DNA of 64,000 nt, taken from NCBI RefSeq assembly GCF_000403355.2, contig NZ_KE159646.1, positions 1,973,561 to 2,037,560 on the forward strand. Direction: 5' to 3'. The notes beneath the pieces are model-generated. The model was given only the letters and a program-made list of their open reading frames with translations. It ran no database searches and had not been told where the DNA came from. Source of the stretch: Adlercreutzia caecimuris B7. GTDB taxonomy: Bacteria > Actinomycetota > Coriobacteriia > Coriobacteriales > Eggerthellaceae. The position numbers and the translations under genes are program-made. Numbering within the stretch: the stretch's first letter is position 1; every line of letters begins with the position of its first letter. Of this stretch, positions 50,806-60,508 are shown piece after piece.

Positions 50806-51666
50806 CTAGACTTCAGGGTTGCGCAGAGCGGCCATAGTCAGCGCCTCGCCGAAGAACTGGCCCGCGCCGTTCTTCACCGCGAACGCCGCCTTCTCGGGAT
50901 CGGCCACCACACTGCCGGCCAGCATATCTACGCCCCAGCGGAACAAAAACGGCGCCATGACCACGCTCGGTCCCACGAGCACCGTCGTGGCCTGCGCCGA
51001 CAAGTCCAGCAGGCGGGGAGCCGTCTTGTTAATGAGGGTGACCCCAGTCATGAACACGTAATCGGCCTCGGGCACCACGTACTCGCACGCCGGATCGGGC
51101 ACGTCGTTTGCCTGGCTGCACTTCCGCTCCAGCACGGCGAGCTGCGCATACTCCTCGATGCGCTCCACGTGGGGAAAGTGCCCCACCACGACCACGCGCG
51201 CGTTGCCGCCAGCAGCAGCAATGCGCGGGCGATACATCTCGAAGGCGTCCATCTTGCGAATAGTTCCGTCGGGGACCTCCACCGCGGCGTCGTAGGTGCA
51301 CCCGAGGGGATCCAACAGCGCGCGCTGAGCGTACCAGGCGTTCAGGGCGGCCACACCCAGGCTCGCCTCCTCGAAGCACCACGACTTCGCCAATTCCGCC
51401 ATCTCGCGCAGCGGACGGCCACGGAAGTCATCGGCATACCGGCGCCGGGAGCCGCCGCTCGTCGTGAAGCTCACCCCCATGCCGCTGTCAGCGGTCACAT
51501 AGGACCAATGGGTGCCCAGGCACCAATCGCGCACGAGCACCTCTTCGGGAATGCCGGCGATCAGATGGTTGTACAGCTTCCACGGCGTGTTCGCGCCGAA
51601 GGTGTCGGGGAATCGCGTCCCCGTCATCTCGCCGGCACTGCAGCAATCTCGGTCGGGACATCCCAT
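50806..51666 (-). CDS. DUF364/DUF4213 putative heavy-metal chelation protein
   Basis: 286 residues. The N-terminal part (LVRDWCLGTHWSYVTADSGM) fits DUF4213 and the C-terminal part (VVVVGHFPHVERI, YVFMTGVTLINKTAPRLLDL) fits DUF364. Such proteins are regularly found beside FecCD-type ABC transporters and are thought to bind a metal or metal-chelate. Cys residues cluster in CPDRDCC at the N-terminus. AAAGGCGG precedes the ATG. Confidence 0.85.
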   Translation of the reverse strand: MGCPDRDCCSAGEMTGTRFPDTFGANTPWKLYNHLIAGIPEEVLVRDWCLGTHWSYVTADSGMGVSFTTSGGSRRRYADDFRGRPLREMAELAKSWCFEEASLGVAALNAWYAQRALLDPLGCTYDAAVEVPDGTIRKMDAFEMYRPRIAAAGGNARVVVVGHFPHVERIEEYAQLAVLERKCSQANDVPDPACEYVVPEADYVFMTGVTLINKTAPRLLDLSAQATTVLVGPSVVMAPFLFRWGVDMLAGSVVADPEKAAFAVKNGAGQFFGEALTMAALRNPEV

Positions 51667-51730
51667 GGCTCCGCCTTTCCACGTTTTCTCTTCCTCCTAC
51701 TATAGTACCTTATTATTCTCACTTGTAAAT

Positions 51731-51748
51731 TATACTCAACTAAGTATA
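51731..51748. promoter_or_regulatory. Dyad in the divergent metal-uptake promoter
   Basis: TATACT-CAACTA-AGTATA, a six-base dyad with six-base spacer in a very AT-rich stretch between the DUF364 and FecCD genes. A candidate site for a metal-responsive repressor. Confidence 0.4.
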
Positions 51749-51806
51749 TAATCACCTCGCTCATCATCGAGACCGGATTCAATAAGAGAGAGGGGGGTAC
51801 ATCGCC

Positions 51807-52847
51807 GTGGGCCACACTGTCGCGCTGCCTCGGCACTCCCACGCCACCGCGCGGGCGCGCTGCGTTGTCGCCGGGCTCGCGGCGCTCCTCGTGGTGGCGG
51901 CCACCGTGTCGCTTCTGCTCGGGCGCTACCCCATCTCCCTCGCCGAGGCGGCGGCCATGCTCGCCAACCTCGTCGTACCCCAGGAGCCCATCTGGTCCGA
52001 CCAGCAGGCCACGCTCTTCTTCAACGTACGCCTGCCCCGCGTGCTGCTCGCCCTCATGGTGGGCTGCTGCCTGGCCGTGGCCGGCGCCGCCTACCAGGGC
52101 ACCTTCCAGAACCCGCTGGTGTCCCCCGACATCCTGGGCGCTAGCCAGGGAGCCGCCTTCGGCGCGGCCGTGGCCATTCTCTTGGGCCTCAGCTCCGTTA
52201 TGACCTCGGTGTTCGCCTTCGGGTTCTCGCTTCTCACCGTGCTTTTAGTGCTGCTCATCAGCGCGCGGGCCCGCGGCAACCACATGATGGTGGTGGTGCT
52301 CGCCGGCGTCATGGTGTCGTCGCTGTTCCAGGCCGGCGTCTCCTATGCGAAACTCGTGGCAGACCCCACTGACGAGCTGGCCGATATCACCTACTGGCTC
52401 ATGGGCAGTCTCACCGGCGCCAGCATGCGCGACATCACCATGGTCTTCCCTATCATGCTCTTAGGCTGCGCCACCCTGTTCGCCCTGCGCTGGCGCATCA
52501 ACATCCTCACCATGGGCGACGACGAGGCCGCCACCATGGGCGTGAACGCCAAGCGCACCCGCATCGTCGTCATCATCGCCGCCACCCTCGTGACAGCTGC
52601 AAGCGTCTGCGTCACCGGCATGATCGGCTGGGTGGGACTCATCATCCCCCATCTGTGCCGCATGCTCGTGGGCGCCGATTACCGCCGGCTCATCCCGGCC
52701 TCCATGCTCATGGGCGCGACGTTCCTGCTCATCGTGGACGACATCGCCCGTCTGGCCACGACCGCCGAGATTCCCATCGGCATCCTCACGGCCTTCGTGG
52801 GCGCACCCTTCTTCCTGTACCTCATCACCCGGAAGAAGAAGCTATGA
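51807..52847 (+). CDS. FecCD-type ABC transporter permease
   Basis: 346 residues with about 9-10 helices from a GTG start (AGAGGGGGG upstream, somewhat far). RLPRVLLALMVGCCLAVAGA, YQGTFQNPLVSPDILGASQG and GMIGWVGLIIPHLCRMLVG are FecCD motifs. It moves iron-siderophore, heme, cobalamin or another metal chelate through the membrane. Its stop overlaps the start of the ATPase gene (ATGA). Confidence 0.92.
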   Translation: MGHTVALPRHSHATARARCVVAGLAALLVVAATVSLLLGRYPISLAEAAAMLANLVVPQEPIWSDQQATLFFNVRLPRVLLALMVGCCLAVAGAAYQGTFQNPLVSPDILGASQGAAFGAAVAILLGLSSVMTSVFAFGFSLLTVLLVLLISARARGNHMMVVVLAGVMVSSLFQAGVSYAKLVADPTDELADITYWLMGSLTGASMRDITMVFPIMLLGCATLFALRWRINILTMGDDEAATMGVNAKRTRIVVIIAATLVTAASVCVTGMIGWVGLIIPHLCRMLVGADYRRLIPASMLMGATFLLIVDDIARLATTAEIPIGILTAFVGAPFFLYLITRKKKL

Positions 52848-53629
52848 GCATTGAAGTGACGAACCTGAGCTTCTCCTACGGAAGCCGCGAGATCTTGCGC
52901 GACCTGACCTTCTCCATTCCCGACGGCACGCTCGTGAACGTGCTCGGCCCCAACGGCGTGGGCAAATCCACCCTATTCCGCTGCATCCTGGGGCTGGACC
53001 CCGGCTATACGGGGCATATCGCGGTGAACGGGAAGGACCTGAGGCGCCTTTCCATTCGCGAGCGCGCCCGCGAGATCTCCTATATTCCGCAGTCCCATGC
53101 GCCGGTGTACGACTACGAGGTGGTGGACGTGGTGCTCATGGCCACCGGCAACGACCTGAAGATGCTCGCCACCCCCGGCCCGGCCCAGCTGGAAAGGGCT
53201 CACGAGGCGCTCGCCCGCATCGGCATCGAACACTTGGCCCACCGCACCTACACGCAGATCTCCGGCGGCGAGCAGCAGCTCGTGCTCATCGCCCGGGCGC
53301 TCGCCCAGAACGCCCGCACCATCATCATGGACGAGCCCACGAGCGCCCTGGACTACGGCAACACCATGCGGGTGCTTTCCTGCGTGCGCCAACTCGCGCG
53401 CGAGGGGCTCTCCATCGTGCAATCGACCCACAACCCCGACCACGCCTTCCTGTACTCCGACGCCACCATGGTGCTCGCCGAGGGGCGGCTTGCGGCTTTC
53501 GGCAACCCCCACGAGGTCATCACCTCCAAGCTCATCAGCGAGCTGTACGACCTCGAGGTGGAGGTCAATTCCCTTTACGGCGACAAGGTGCGCGTCTGCG
53601 TGCCCGTTCGCGAGATAGAACGTTCCTGA
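52844..53629 (+). CDS. FecE-type ABC transporter ATPase
   Basis: 261 residues from ATG 52844. Walker A GPNGVGKST, signature ISGGEQQLVLIARAL and Walker B IIMDEPTSALD are intact. It powers the FecCD-type permease and is coupled to it by overlap. Confidence 0.93.
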   Translation: MSIEVTNLSFSYGSREILRDLTFSIPDGTLVNVLGPNGVGKSTLFRCILGLDPGYTGHIAVNGKDLRRLSIRERAREISYIPQSHAPVYDYEVVDVVLMATGNDLKMLATPGPAQLERAHEALARIGIEHLAHRTYTQISGGEQQLVLIARALAQNARTIIMDEPTSALDYGNTMRVLSCVRQLAREGLSIVQSTHNPDHAFLYSDATMVLAEGRLAAFGNPHEVITSKLISELYDLEVEVNSLYGDKVRVCVPVREIERS

Positions 53630-53650
53630 CTTGGGAGGAAAGGAAACCAC

Positions 53651-54820
53651 ATGTTGAGAACCTTGAGGAACAAGGGCCGCGCGCTGGCCAGCGCCACCGC
53701 AACGCTCGCCCTGGCCGGATGCCTGGCATTCGCGCTTGCCGGCTGCTCCAGCAGCGACGGCGCCGACGGCTCCGATGCGCCGGCAACCCCCGCCGTCGAG
53801 CAGAAGGTGGACGCCGATGCCGAGGCGGCCGCCGACGCTGCGGGCACCATCACCTTCACCGACGACCTCGGGCGCACCGTGGAGCTGCCGGCCCAGATCG
53901 ACAAGATCTGCCCGTCGGGCTTCACCGCCCAGCAGGTGCTGCTCACCATGGCCCCCGACAAGATGGTGGGCCTGGCTCAGGAGCTGACCGACGACCAGCT
54001 GAAGATCTTCGGCGAGAAGTTCGCCGACTACCCGGTGTTCGGGGCCGTGCTCGGCGCCACCGACAGCCTGAACCGCGAGGCCGTGGCCGCCGCCGCACCG
54101 CAGGTCATCATCGACACCGGCGAGGCCAAAGAAGGGGCCGAGGAAGACCTGAACGCCCTGCAGGAGCAGCTGGGCATTCCCGTGGTGTTCATCGAGGCGA
54201 AGCTGTCCGACTACGGCGCGGCCTACGCGCGCCTGGGCGAGCTGCTCGGCATGGAAGACCGCGGCAACGAGCTTTCCGCCTACTGCGACGACGCTTACAA
54301 AACCGTGGAGACTGCCATGGCGGGCATTCCCGAGGACCAACGCGTGCGCATGGCCTACCTGCTCGGCGACAACGGCCTGAACGCCATCGCCAAGACCTCG
54401 TTCCAGGGCGCCGTGATGGACATGGTGGCCGACAACGTGGTCGTGGTGGACGACGTGTCCGGCAAGGGCAACGGCAACGAGGTGAGCCTCGAGCAGATCG
54501 CCCTGTGGAACCCCGACCTCATCATCTTCCAGACCGGCAGCATCTACGACACCGTGGGCGACGACCCGGCCTGGGCCGGCATTGCCGCCATCGACAACGA
54601 CAACTACTACCAGGTGCCCAACGATCCGTGGTGCTGGATGAACAACCCGCCAGCGGTGAACCAGCTCATGGGCCTGCAGTGGCTGCCGCGCCTTTTGTAC
54701 CCCGACGCCTTCGACGACTCCATCGAGGACGTGACCCGCGCATACTACAGCACCATATACCACTACGCCCTCACTGACGAGGAGCTGAACGACCTCATCA
54801 AGGACGCCGTGCGGAAGTAA
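53651..54820 (+). CDS. Substrate-binding lipoprotein of the metal-chelate transporter
   Basis: 389 residues. A lipoprotein signal peptide ends in the lipobox LAGC (Cys at about 32), then a Ser/Asp/Ala-rich linker. The FepB/BtuF-like fold follows, starting ITFTDDLGRTVELPAQIDKI. VNQLMGLQWLPRLLYPDAF is typical of the C-terminal lobe. It is anchored outside the membrane and delivers the ligand to the permease. AGGAAAGG precedes the ATG. Confidence 0.92.
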   Translation: MLRTLRNKGRALASATATLALAGCLAFALAGCSSSDGADGSDAPATPAVEQKVDADAEAAADAAGTITFTDDLGRTVELPAQIDKICPSGFTAQQVLLTMAPDKMVGLAQELTDDQLKIFGEKFADYPVFGAVLGATDSLNREAVAAAAPQVIIDTGEAKEGAEEDLNALQEQLGIPVVFIEAKLSDYGAAYARLGELLGMEDRGNELSAYCDDAYKTVETAMAGIPEDQRVRMAYLLGDNGLNAIAKTSFQGAVMDMVADNVVVVDDVSGKGNGNEVSLEQIALWNPDLIIFQTGSIYDTVGDDPAWAGIAAIDNDNYYQVPNDPWCWMNNPPAVNQLMGLQWLPRLLYPDAFDDSIEDVTRAYYSTIYHYALTDEELNDLIKDAVRK

Positions 54821-54971
54821 CGCCGCAACCTTGCGCTTCCCCAATCGAGGGGGCGCCTCACCACGTACGCAGGCACCCCCCCCCGACGCAACCCCGCGCT
54901 ATCGCGCCGCCTTCACCCTGGGGGAGCGATGCTTGTACCGCACCCCTGGTCGGCGAACAGCTCCACGCCCG

Positions 54972-56546
54972 TCAAGGGCGCGGCTCGCGGGTAAGGCGCA
55001 GGATGTCCTCGCGTGAAGAGATGTTGAGCTTCCGGTAGATGTTGTGGATGTGGGTGCGCGCCGTGTTGGGCGATATGAACAGGGCGCTGGCGATGTAGGA
55101 TCCGTTGTGGCCCTCGGCCAAGTACGTGAGGATCTCCCGTTCGCGGGCCGTCAGGCCGTGGGCGTCGGCGAGCTCGGCGCAACGGCCGGCAAACCCCCGA
55201 GGCTCGCATCCTCGTGCTGCATCGGGCAACGAGGCCTCCTCGGCCCCCGCAGCCGGGGCGCCGCTCCCAACCGCAGGAACCGGAGACGTCTCCCCAGAAG
55301 CCCCCGCATCGCCGAGGATCCCATCCGCCTCGGAGCGACGACGCACGTGGGATACCAGCACGAGCGCGAAGGCGTAGAGCGTGGTGGTGAGGGTGACCGT
55401 GACGGAGATCATCTCGTCGGGAAGCGCGCCGCCCACCTGCTGCCCCAGAAACGAGGCACCGCAGAACGCGCACAGCGCTACCGAGAACACGAGGTCGGCC
55501 GAGAACTCCCCCGCATGGGCCACGGCGCAGAGCGTGGCCAAGGTGAGCACGGCCGCCATCGAGTACAACCCGTAGGTGAGCCAGTCGGACGCCCCGCCGC
55601 CCCATCCAAGCGTGGCGGTAATGCTGACGCCGGCAAGCACGACCAGGGCGAAGATGGGGAGAAAAGTCTGCTGCAGGCCCCCGGAAAGCAGAAACGGCCC
55701 GCGCTTCAGCAACGCAAAGGCCACAACTCCCGCGCCCGACAGCGCCAGGGCCCCCAAGTAGGCGCCCTGCCCCTCGTTGAAGGCCGTGCGCATCACCGCC
55801 ATGGCGAAGGCGAAGGCCACCAGCCCCAGGCTCGGCATGCCGGCCACATCGAACAGCGACGCCAGGGCGGGCCGGTCGGCAGCGGCGGGCTCTCCTTGCG
55901 AAGCAGGCGGCTCGTGCACCGCGAGGGGCACCACCGCCGCTACGGCCGAGCACACGAACAGCAGCCCCAGCATTCCCTCCAACGGGAGCCATCCGTACAG
56001 GAAGCACAGGACGGCCGAGAGCGCCGAAGCGGCGCCGACCACCACCAGGGCCAGACGGATGGACAACCGCCGTGCGCACACGCGGCCCCACACGAGCGCC
56101 ATCCCGCAGTCGGCCACCGCGGCAGCCGCTCCGAGCAGCAGATAGACCGTCGGGATATCGACGGCGAAGTAGCAGGCAAAACCGAAGCCGAGGGCGCAGC
56201 AGAGGTACGCCACGGCCGCCACGGCCCCGAGGGCCATGAAGGGCAGCGGACGGGAACGGCGCAGGCTCATCGCCGCCAGCACGGCCGCGATCAGCGTAGC
56301 CACCAGAAGCGTCGTCTCGGCGAACATCCCCATGAAACCTGCAGGGCCCAAGGCCAGGCTGAAGACGGGGAAGCGCAGAAAGCTGATGACCGTGCCGGAG
56401 TAGATGAGCAGCGACGAGAACAGGCAGCCCAACCCGAGCACGAGAAGAGCCAGCATCCCGCGTGACGGATCGGCGCCATCCCCATCGCCGCGGAAGGGAC
56501 GAGGGGCCCGCGGCACTGCGTCGGGCATATCGGCGGACTTCGCCAT
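54972..56546 (-). CDS. LuxR regulator with 12-helix membrane half
   Basis: 524 residues from ATG 56546. Residues ~30-405 contain about 12 membrane helices in an MFS-like arrangement. A disordered linker follows, then a LuxR helix-turn-helix from about 460 (LTAREREILTYLAEGHNGSY then IASALFISPNTARTHIHNIY). This is the abundant membrane LuxR type of Eggerthellaceae, which usually controls a neighbouring reductase gene. Here the divergent FAD-dependent reductase is the obvious target. Confidence 0.9.
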   Translation of the reverse strand: MAKSADMPDAVPRAPRPFRGDGDGADPSRGMLALLVLGLGCLFSSLLIYSGTVISFLRFPVFSLALGPAGFMGMFAETTLLVATLIAAVLAAMSLRRSRPLPFMALGAVAAVAYLCCALGFGFACYFAVDIPTVYLLLGAAAAVADCGMALVWGRVCARRLSIRLALVVVGAASALSAVLCFLYGWLPLEGMLGLLFVCSAVAAVVPLAVHEPPASQGEPAAADRPALASLFDVAGMPSLGLVAFAFAMAVMRTAFNEGQGAYLGALALSGAGVVAFALLKRGPFLLSGGLQQTFLPIFALVVLAGVSITATLGWGGGASDWLTYGLYSMAAVLTLATLCAVAHAGEFSADLVFSVALCAFCGASFLGQQVGGALPDEMISVTVTLTTTLYAFALVLVSHVRRRSEADGILGDAGASGETSPVPAVGSGAPAAGAEEASLPDAARGCEPRGFAGRCAELADAHGLTAREREILTYLAEGHNGSYIASALFISPNTARTHIHNIYRKLNISSREDILRLTREPRP

Positions 56547-56907
56547 AGCTCGCTCTTTTCTCCTTGTGCGCAGCAGCGCCGGCAACCCTGTCGCCGAGAG
56601 CCGTCGCCTGCGCGCTCCCTCCCAAAGCACCGCCAGATCGCGTGGGGCGAGGCGGCGCGACCACTGGAGGGCATTATAGCAGCCCTGCGGCCAATCAACT
56701 CTCCCTCGCATTCTCCCACCTGGTGTTTTGCTGATCTCAACCACCAAAATACGTAAAAGCGTTGAGACGGCCATCACCGTCTGCGGGGGAAATATCGACG
56801 CTTTTGCGGATAGAGACGATCCGTTGCGCCTGCCATGATGGGGCACGAGGCCCGACCGATACGTCGAGCCGCCGATTCCGATAGTCGATTGATAAGGAGA
56901 GGGAATC
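56547..56907. other. Divergent promoter region of LuxR and flavoprotein genes
   Basis: No gene supported. A TCTCAAC/GTTGAGA dyad lies at 56735-56767. Confidence 0.5.
56735..56767. promoter_or_regulatory. Possible LuxR-type operator
   Basis: TCTCAAC (56735-56741) and GTTGAGA (56761-56767) form a perfect 7-base dyad with 19 bases between, about 140 bases before the flavoprotein gene. Confidence 0.35.
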
Positions 56908-58770
56908 ATGGAACTGTCTCGTAGGAACTTCCTCGCCGGCGCCGGTGCCGCCGGCATGCTGGGCGTGATGGGCCTGGCCGGCTGCGCCCCCGAGACCAAG
57001 GAGACCGCCTCTGCCGGAGCCGCCGAGGGAGAGCTGAGCGCTACGGGCGCCGCCGCCACACGCCCCGACTACTACATGTGCGACGAGGACTGGCTGGGAG
57101 AGGCCCCCGAAGTGGCGGCCGACGCCATCACCCAGACAAGCGACTTCGATGTCGTGGTGGTCGGCGGCGGCCACGCCGGCACCCAAGCGGCGCTTGCGGC
57201 AGCCCAGGCCGGTGCGAAGGTGGCCGTCATCGAAAAGCACAACGACGGCGAGATCGTCTACCGCGGCGATGACATCTGCTCCTACAACTCCCAGCTGCTG
57301 CAGAGCTGGGGCTTCGGACCTTACGATCTGGACGAGATCGTGAACGAGTACGTACGCCGCGCAAACGGCCGTTGCAACACCGAGGTCATCCGTTCGTTCG
57401 TGTACAACTCCGGCGAGATGATGGACAATCTGGCCTCGCTCATCCCCGACACTTCCAACGTGTTCGATTATGCCGGCAACGAGTGCATCGTGCAGATTGC
57501 CTACGACAAGCCGAATGGCTCGGACTATCCCGTGGAAATCTCCGGCTACAAGATGTGGGCCTCCACCGTGCAAACCGTGGGCACCCAGAACGCGCAGCCA
57601 GTGGGCAAGGCGGGGCTGACTGAGGTGTCGCGTCTCACCGAGATCGAAACCTACTGCCGCGACGCCGCCGAGGATCTGGGCGCTGAGTGGCATTGCGGCA
57701 TGACTGCCGTGCGCTGCCTGTCGGACGACTCTGGCGCCGTGACCGGGGTTATCGCCGAGGACGCCGACGGCAACTACGTGCAGTTCAACGCTGCCAAAGG
57801 TGTCATTCTGGCCACAGGCGACTTCGGTGCCAACACCGATATGGTATGGGAACTGTGCTCGGAATGCGCCGAGAACGCCATGCGCCACGGCGTGGATCGC
57901 GAGATGCTCACAGGCATGACCGACTGCGACGGCTCAGGCCACAAGATGGGCTGCTGGGCCGGCGGTGCCATCGAGAGCCATCCGCGTCCTGTAGCCGGCG
58001 ATGCACCCTCCATTTCGTTCGGCCCCTGGGGATCCACGCCCTGCCTGTGGCTGAACTGCAAGGGCGAGCGCTTCATGAACGAATCCTTTGCCGGCCTGGT
58101 GCTGGCCCAGTCCGTGCGCCAGCCCATCAACCTGGAGGGAGCCATGCAGGGCAACTTTGCCATCATGGACAAGAAGCACATGGACTACATCAAGGCGGGC
58201 GGCCTGGATCACGGCGCTCCCAACTGGGGATTCCCCGAGGGTATCGAGGAATATCAGACCCAGATGGATGCCGCCGATCCCGCGGCCGGCACCGTGACGG
58301 TGCGCGGTTTGGAAATCGCCAACCGCGGCATGGCCATGACCAACGACGTGTTCGTGGGCTCCACGGTGGAGGAAGTGCTCGCGAACGCGGGCCTGGAAGG
58401 CGAGGCGCTGGAGAGCGCCAAGGCCGCCGTCGAGCGCTACAACGAGCTGTGCGCCGCCGGCAAGGACACCGACTTCGGCAAGCCGGCCGACAACCTCATC
58501 CCCATCGACGAGGCCCCCTTCTACATCGCCGCCCAGAACACGCCGAACCTGTACGGCCCGGGCCTGAACACGCTGGCCGGCCTGTGCGTGAACGGCAACA
58601 TGCAGGTGCTGACCGCCTCGAAGAACGATGTGATTCCCGGCCTGTACGCCGTGGGCAACACCATGGGCGAGCGCTATGGCAACGCCTACAACTGCCCCTC
58701 GGCCGGCAACAACATGGGCAACGCCATGACCAGTGGCCGCGTAGCCGGCAAGCACGCCGCCGGGAACTAG
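56908..58770 (+). CDS. Tat-exported fumarate reductase-like flavoprotein
   Basis: 620 residues. The Tat motif SRRNFL (4-9) precedes a hydrophobic stretch and a lipobox-like LAGC (Cys 26), so it may be a Tat lipoprotein. The FAD dinucleotide fold is VVVVGGGHAGTQAALAAAQA near 82-101. The C-terminal AVGNTMGERYGNAYNCPSAG closes the FAD-binding domain. No heme-binding or FMN-binding domain is fused, so electrons must come from a separate donor. Members reduce fumarate, urocanate, cinnamates or other enoates; the substrate here is unknown. A strong terminator follows. Confidence 0.9.
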   Translation: MELSRRNFLAGAGAAGMLGVMGLAGCAPETKETASAGAAEGELSATGAAATRPDYYMCDEDWLGEAPEVAADAITQTSDFDVVVVGGGHAGTQAALAAAQAGAKVAVIEKHNDGEIVYRGDDICSYNSQLLQSWGFGPYDLDEIVNEYVRRANGRCNTEVIRSFVYNSGEMMDNLASLIPDTSNVFDYAGNECIVQIAYDKPNGSDYPVEISGYKMWASTVQTVGTQNAQPVGKAGLTEVSRLTEIETYCRDAAEDLGAEWHCGMTAVRCLSDDSGAVTGVIAEDADGNYVQFNAAKGVILATGDFGANTDMVWELCSECAENAMRHGVDREMLTGMTDCDGSGHKMGCWAGGAIESHPRPVAGDAPSISFGPWGSTPCLWLNCKGERFMNESFAGLVLAQSVRQPINLEGAMQGNFAIMDKKHMDYIKAGGLDHGAPNWGFPEGIEEYQTQMDAADPAAGTVTVRGLEIANRGMAMTNDVFVGSTVEEVLANAGLEGEALESAKAAVERYNELCAAGKDTDFGKPADNLIPIDEAPFYIAAQNTPNLYGPGLNTLAGLCVNGNMQVLTASKNDVIPGLYAVGNTMGERYGNAYNCPSAGNNMGNAMTSGRVAGKHAAGN

Positions 58771-58853
58771 GCGCCGATCGGACCGAGGCGGCCTGAAAGC
58801 CGTCCGTCTCGATCCAAGGTCGACATCCGCCCCCGAACTTCACCCTCCCCTTA

Positions 58854-58892
58854 CGCGCCCCGCATTCCCTCCCGCGGGGCGCGTCCTTTTTT
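58854..58892 (+). terminator. Strong intrinsic terminator
   Basis: CGCGCCCCGC (58854-58863) pairs with GCGGGGCGCG (58874-58883), then TCC and a run of seven T. Confidence 0.9.
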
Positions 58893-59017
58893 TGCCAGAA
58901 CCAGGCAGCCTGACCCAAGGGGCGGCCTGAAGAACGTCCCATCATGATGACATGCGGGCGACGCCTTGCCAACGCCTCAGCCCCTCTCGACCAGCGCCCC
59001 AGACGGTCTCTAGAAAG

Positions 59018-60229
59018 CTATGGCAGCTTCTCGCCCAACAAGAAGTCGAAGAGATTCATGTGGCGGACGCCTTCCTGCCCATAGTCCGACCGGTCCTTCG
59101 TGATGAGAACCCGCGGATGGGCGTCCCTCAACTTCGCGAAAGGCGCAAGCTCCCGCTGAAGAACTGCAGGGTCGGCCACCGTCTCGCTCACCTGGATGTA
59201 GTGGAGCGCTCCTTCCCGCTGCGCCACGAAGTCGATCTCGCAGCCGGGAAGCGTTCCGACACTTACCTCGTAGCCCCGCCTGACGAGCTCAAGGTACACC
59301 ATATTCTCGGTAACGTGACCATGATTGCTCTGTCGAAACCCGATGACGCGATTTCGCAGCCCCGGATCCACGACATAGTACTTCCCGTTGGTGCGCAAGC
59401 GCTCCTTCCCCCGTATGTCGAAGCGATCGCAGCGATAGAGCAGGTGAGCGCTCTGCATAAGGCGCAGGTAACTGTCGACGGTTTCGGCCCCCACCCGGTG
59501 GCCGCCCGATTTCAGCGCCCGTTCAATGGCCGAAGCCGATGTCAAGTTCCCGATGTTCTCCAGGACGAAGGACGCAACGCGCACGAATGCGGCCTCGTTG
59601 CGAATTCTACCTCGCAGGATAATGTCGCGCGTGAATACCGACTCGTAAATACCGTCGAGAAGGGCCTGCTTGAGCGCCTCGTTGGGAGCAAGGGCCACAG
59701 CGGGAAACGACCCCTCCCGCAGCCAAAGTTGATAGGCCCCCTCAACCGCCCGGGGGTCGGACGCCTCGACACTGGTAAATTGACAAAACTCTGCAAGCGA
59801 CAACGGGAATACGGGCACGCTCACATACCTTCCCGCCAAATACGTCGACTCCTCTCCCGCGAACATGCGAGCGTTCGATCCCGTCACATAGATGTTCAAC
59901 CCGAACTCAGCCCTAAGCCCGTTGATAGCCTTTTCCCATCCTTCAAGCTCCTGCACCTCGTCAACGAAAAGGTAGGACTGGCTCTGTTGTCGCGCTCGCT
60001 CGCCGACAAAGGAAAGAAACGCCGAGGTATCCGTAAGGGGAGCATTTGAGGGCAACTCGAAATCAATATAGATGATGGCCTCGGGAGAAACGCCCTGTTC
60101 CACCAAATCATTGCGCAACTGCTTGAGCAAAGTCGATTTGCCGCACCGGCGTACGCCCACGATGACTTTTACTACCTCGGACGAGTGCAGATCGCGAAAT
60201 TTGTCCATGTAGAACGGTCGTCGAATCAT
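59018..60229 (-). CDS. AAA_14/DUF4143 family ATPase
   Basis: 403 residues. Walker A GVRRCGKST (25-33), Walker B SYLFVDEVQELEGW, sensor ITGSNA-like VTGSNARMFAGE. The C-terminal DUF4143 domain has ENMVYLELVRRGYEVSVGTL and EIDFVAQRE, a PD-(D/E)XK nuclease-like core. These ATPases are common but uncharacterised. GGAGGG precedes the ATG. The upstream region has a repeated CTAGTAATCGGA word that might be its operator. Confidence 0.88.
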   Translation of the reverse strand: MIRRPFYMDKFRDLHSSEVVKVIVGVRRCGKSTLLKQLRNDLVEQGVSPEAIIYIDFELPSNAPLTDTSAFLSFVGERARQQSQSYLFVDEVQELEGWEKAINGLRAEFGLNIYVTGSNARMFAGEESTYLAGRYVSVPVFPLSLAEFCQFTSVEASDPRAVEGAYQLWLREGSFPAVALAPNEALKQALLDGIYESVFTRDIILRGRIRNEAAFVRVASFVLENIGNLTSASAIERALKSGGHRVGAETVDSYLRLMQSAHLLYRCDRFDIRGKERLRTNGKYYVVDPGLRNRVIGFRQSNHGHVTENMVYLELVRRGYEVSVGTLPGCEIDFVAQREGALHYIQVSETVADPAVLQRELAPFAKLRDAHPRVLITKDRSDYGQEGVRHMNLFDFLLGEKLP

Positions 60230-60289
60230 GGTATCGCCCTCCTTGCCCGTTAAAGCGGTCCTTGTAGCCGACGGTGCTATTTTATCTTG

Positions 60290-60382
60290 CTAGTAATCGG
60301 ATAAATCCCGAATTTCGAAAATTTTCCGACTAGTAATCGGAAAACCTTCGAAAACGGGGCATTCTACGAATAGAAACCGGAA
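60290..60382. repeat. Three spaced CTAGTAATCGGA-like repeats
   Basis: CTAGTAATCGGA at 60290-60301 and again at 60330-60341, 40 bases apart (about four helical turns), with a diverged third copy near 60369-60382 (GAATAGAAACCGGA). They sit upstream of the DUF4143 ATPase gene in an AT-rich stretch. Confidence 0.55.
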
Positions 60383-60508
60383 GCCCATTCTCTGTCCAAA
60401 GCGCCCAAGCCATTTCCCCGAACCATACTCACAAGTGCGCGCTTCTGCTCGCCGAGGGCCCTAAGCCGTTCAATGCGCTCCCCAGACGCGATTTCGCTCT
60501 CCCCACTC

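Noticed and set aside
52973-54844. A 623-codon open frame on the minus strand
   Set aside because: Antisense to the ABC ATPase and binding lipoprotein genes; Val/Gly/His-rich shadow.
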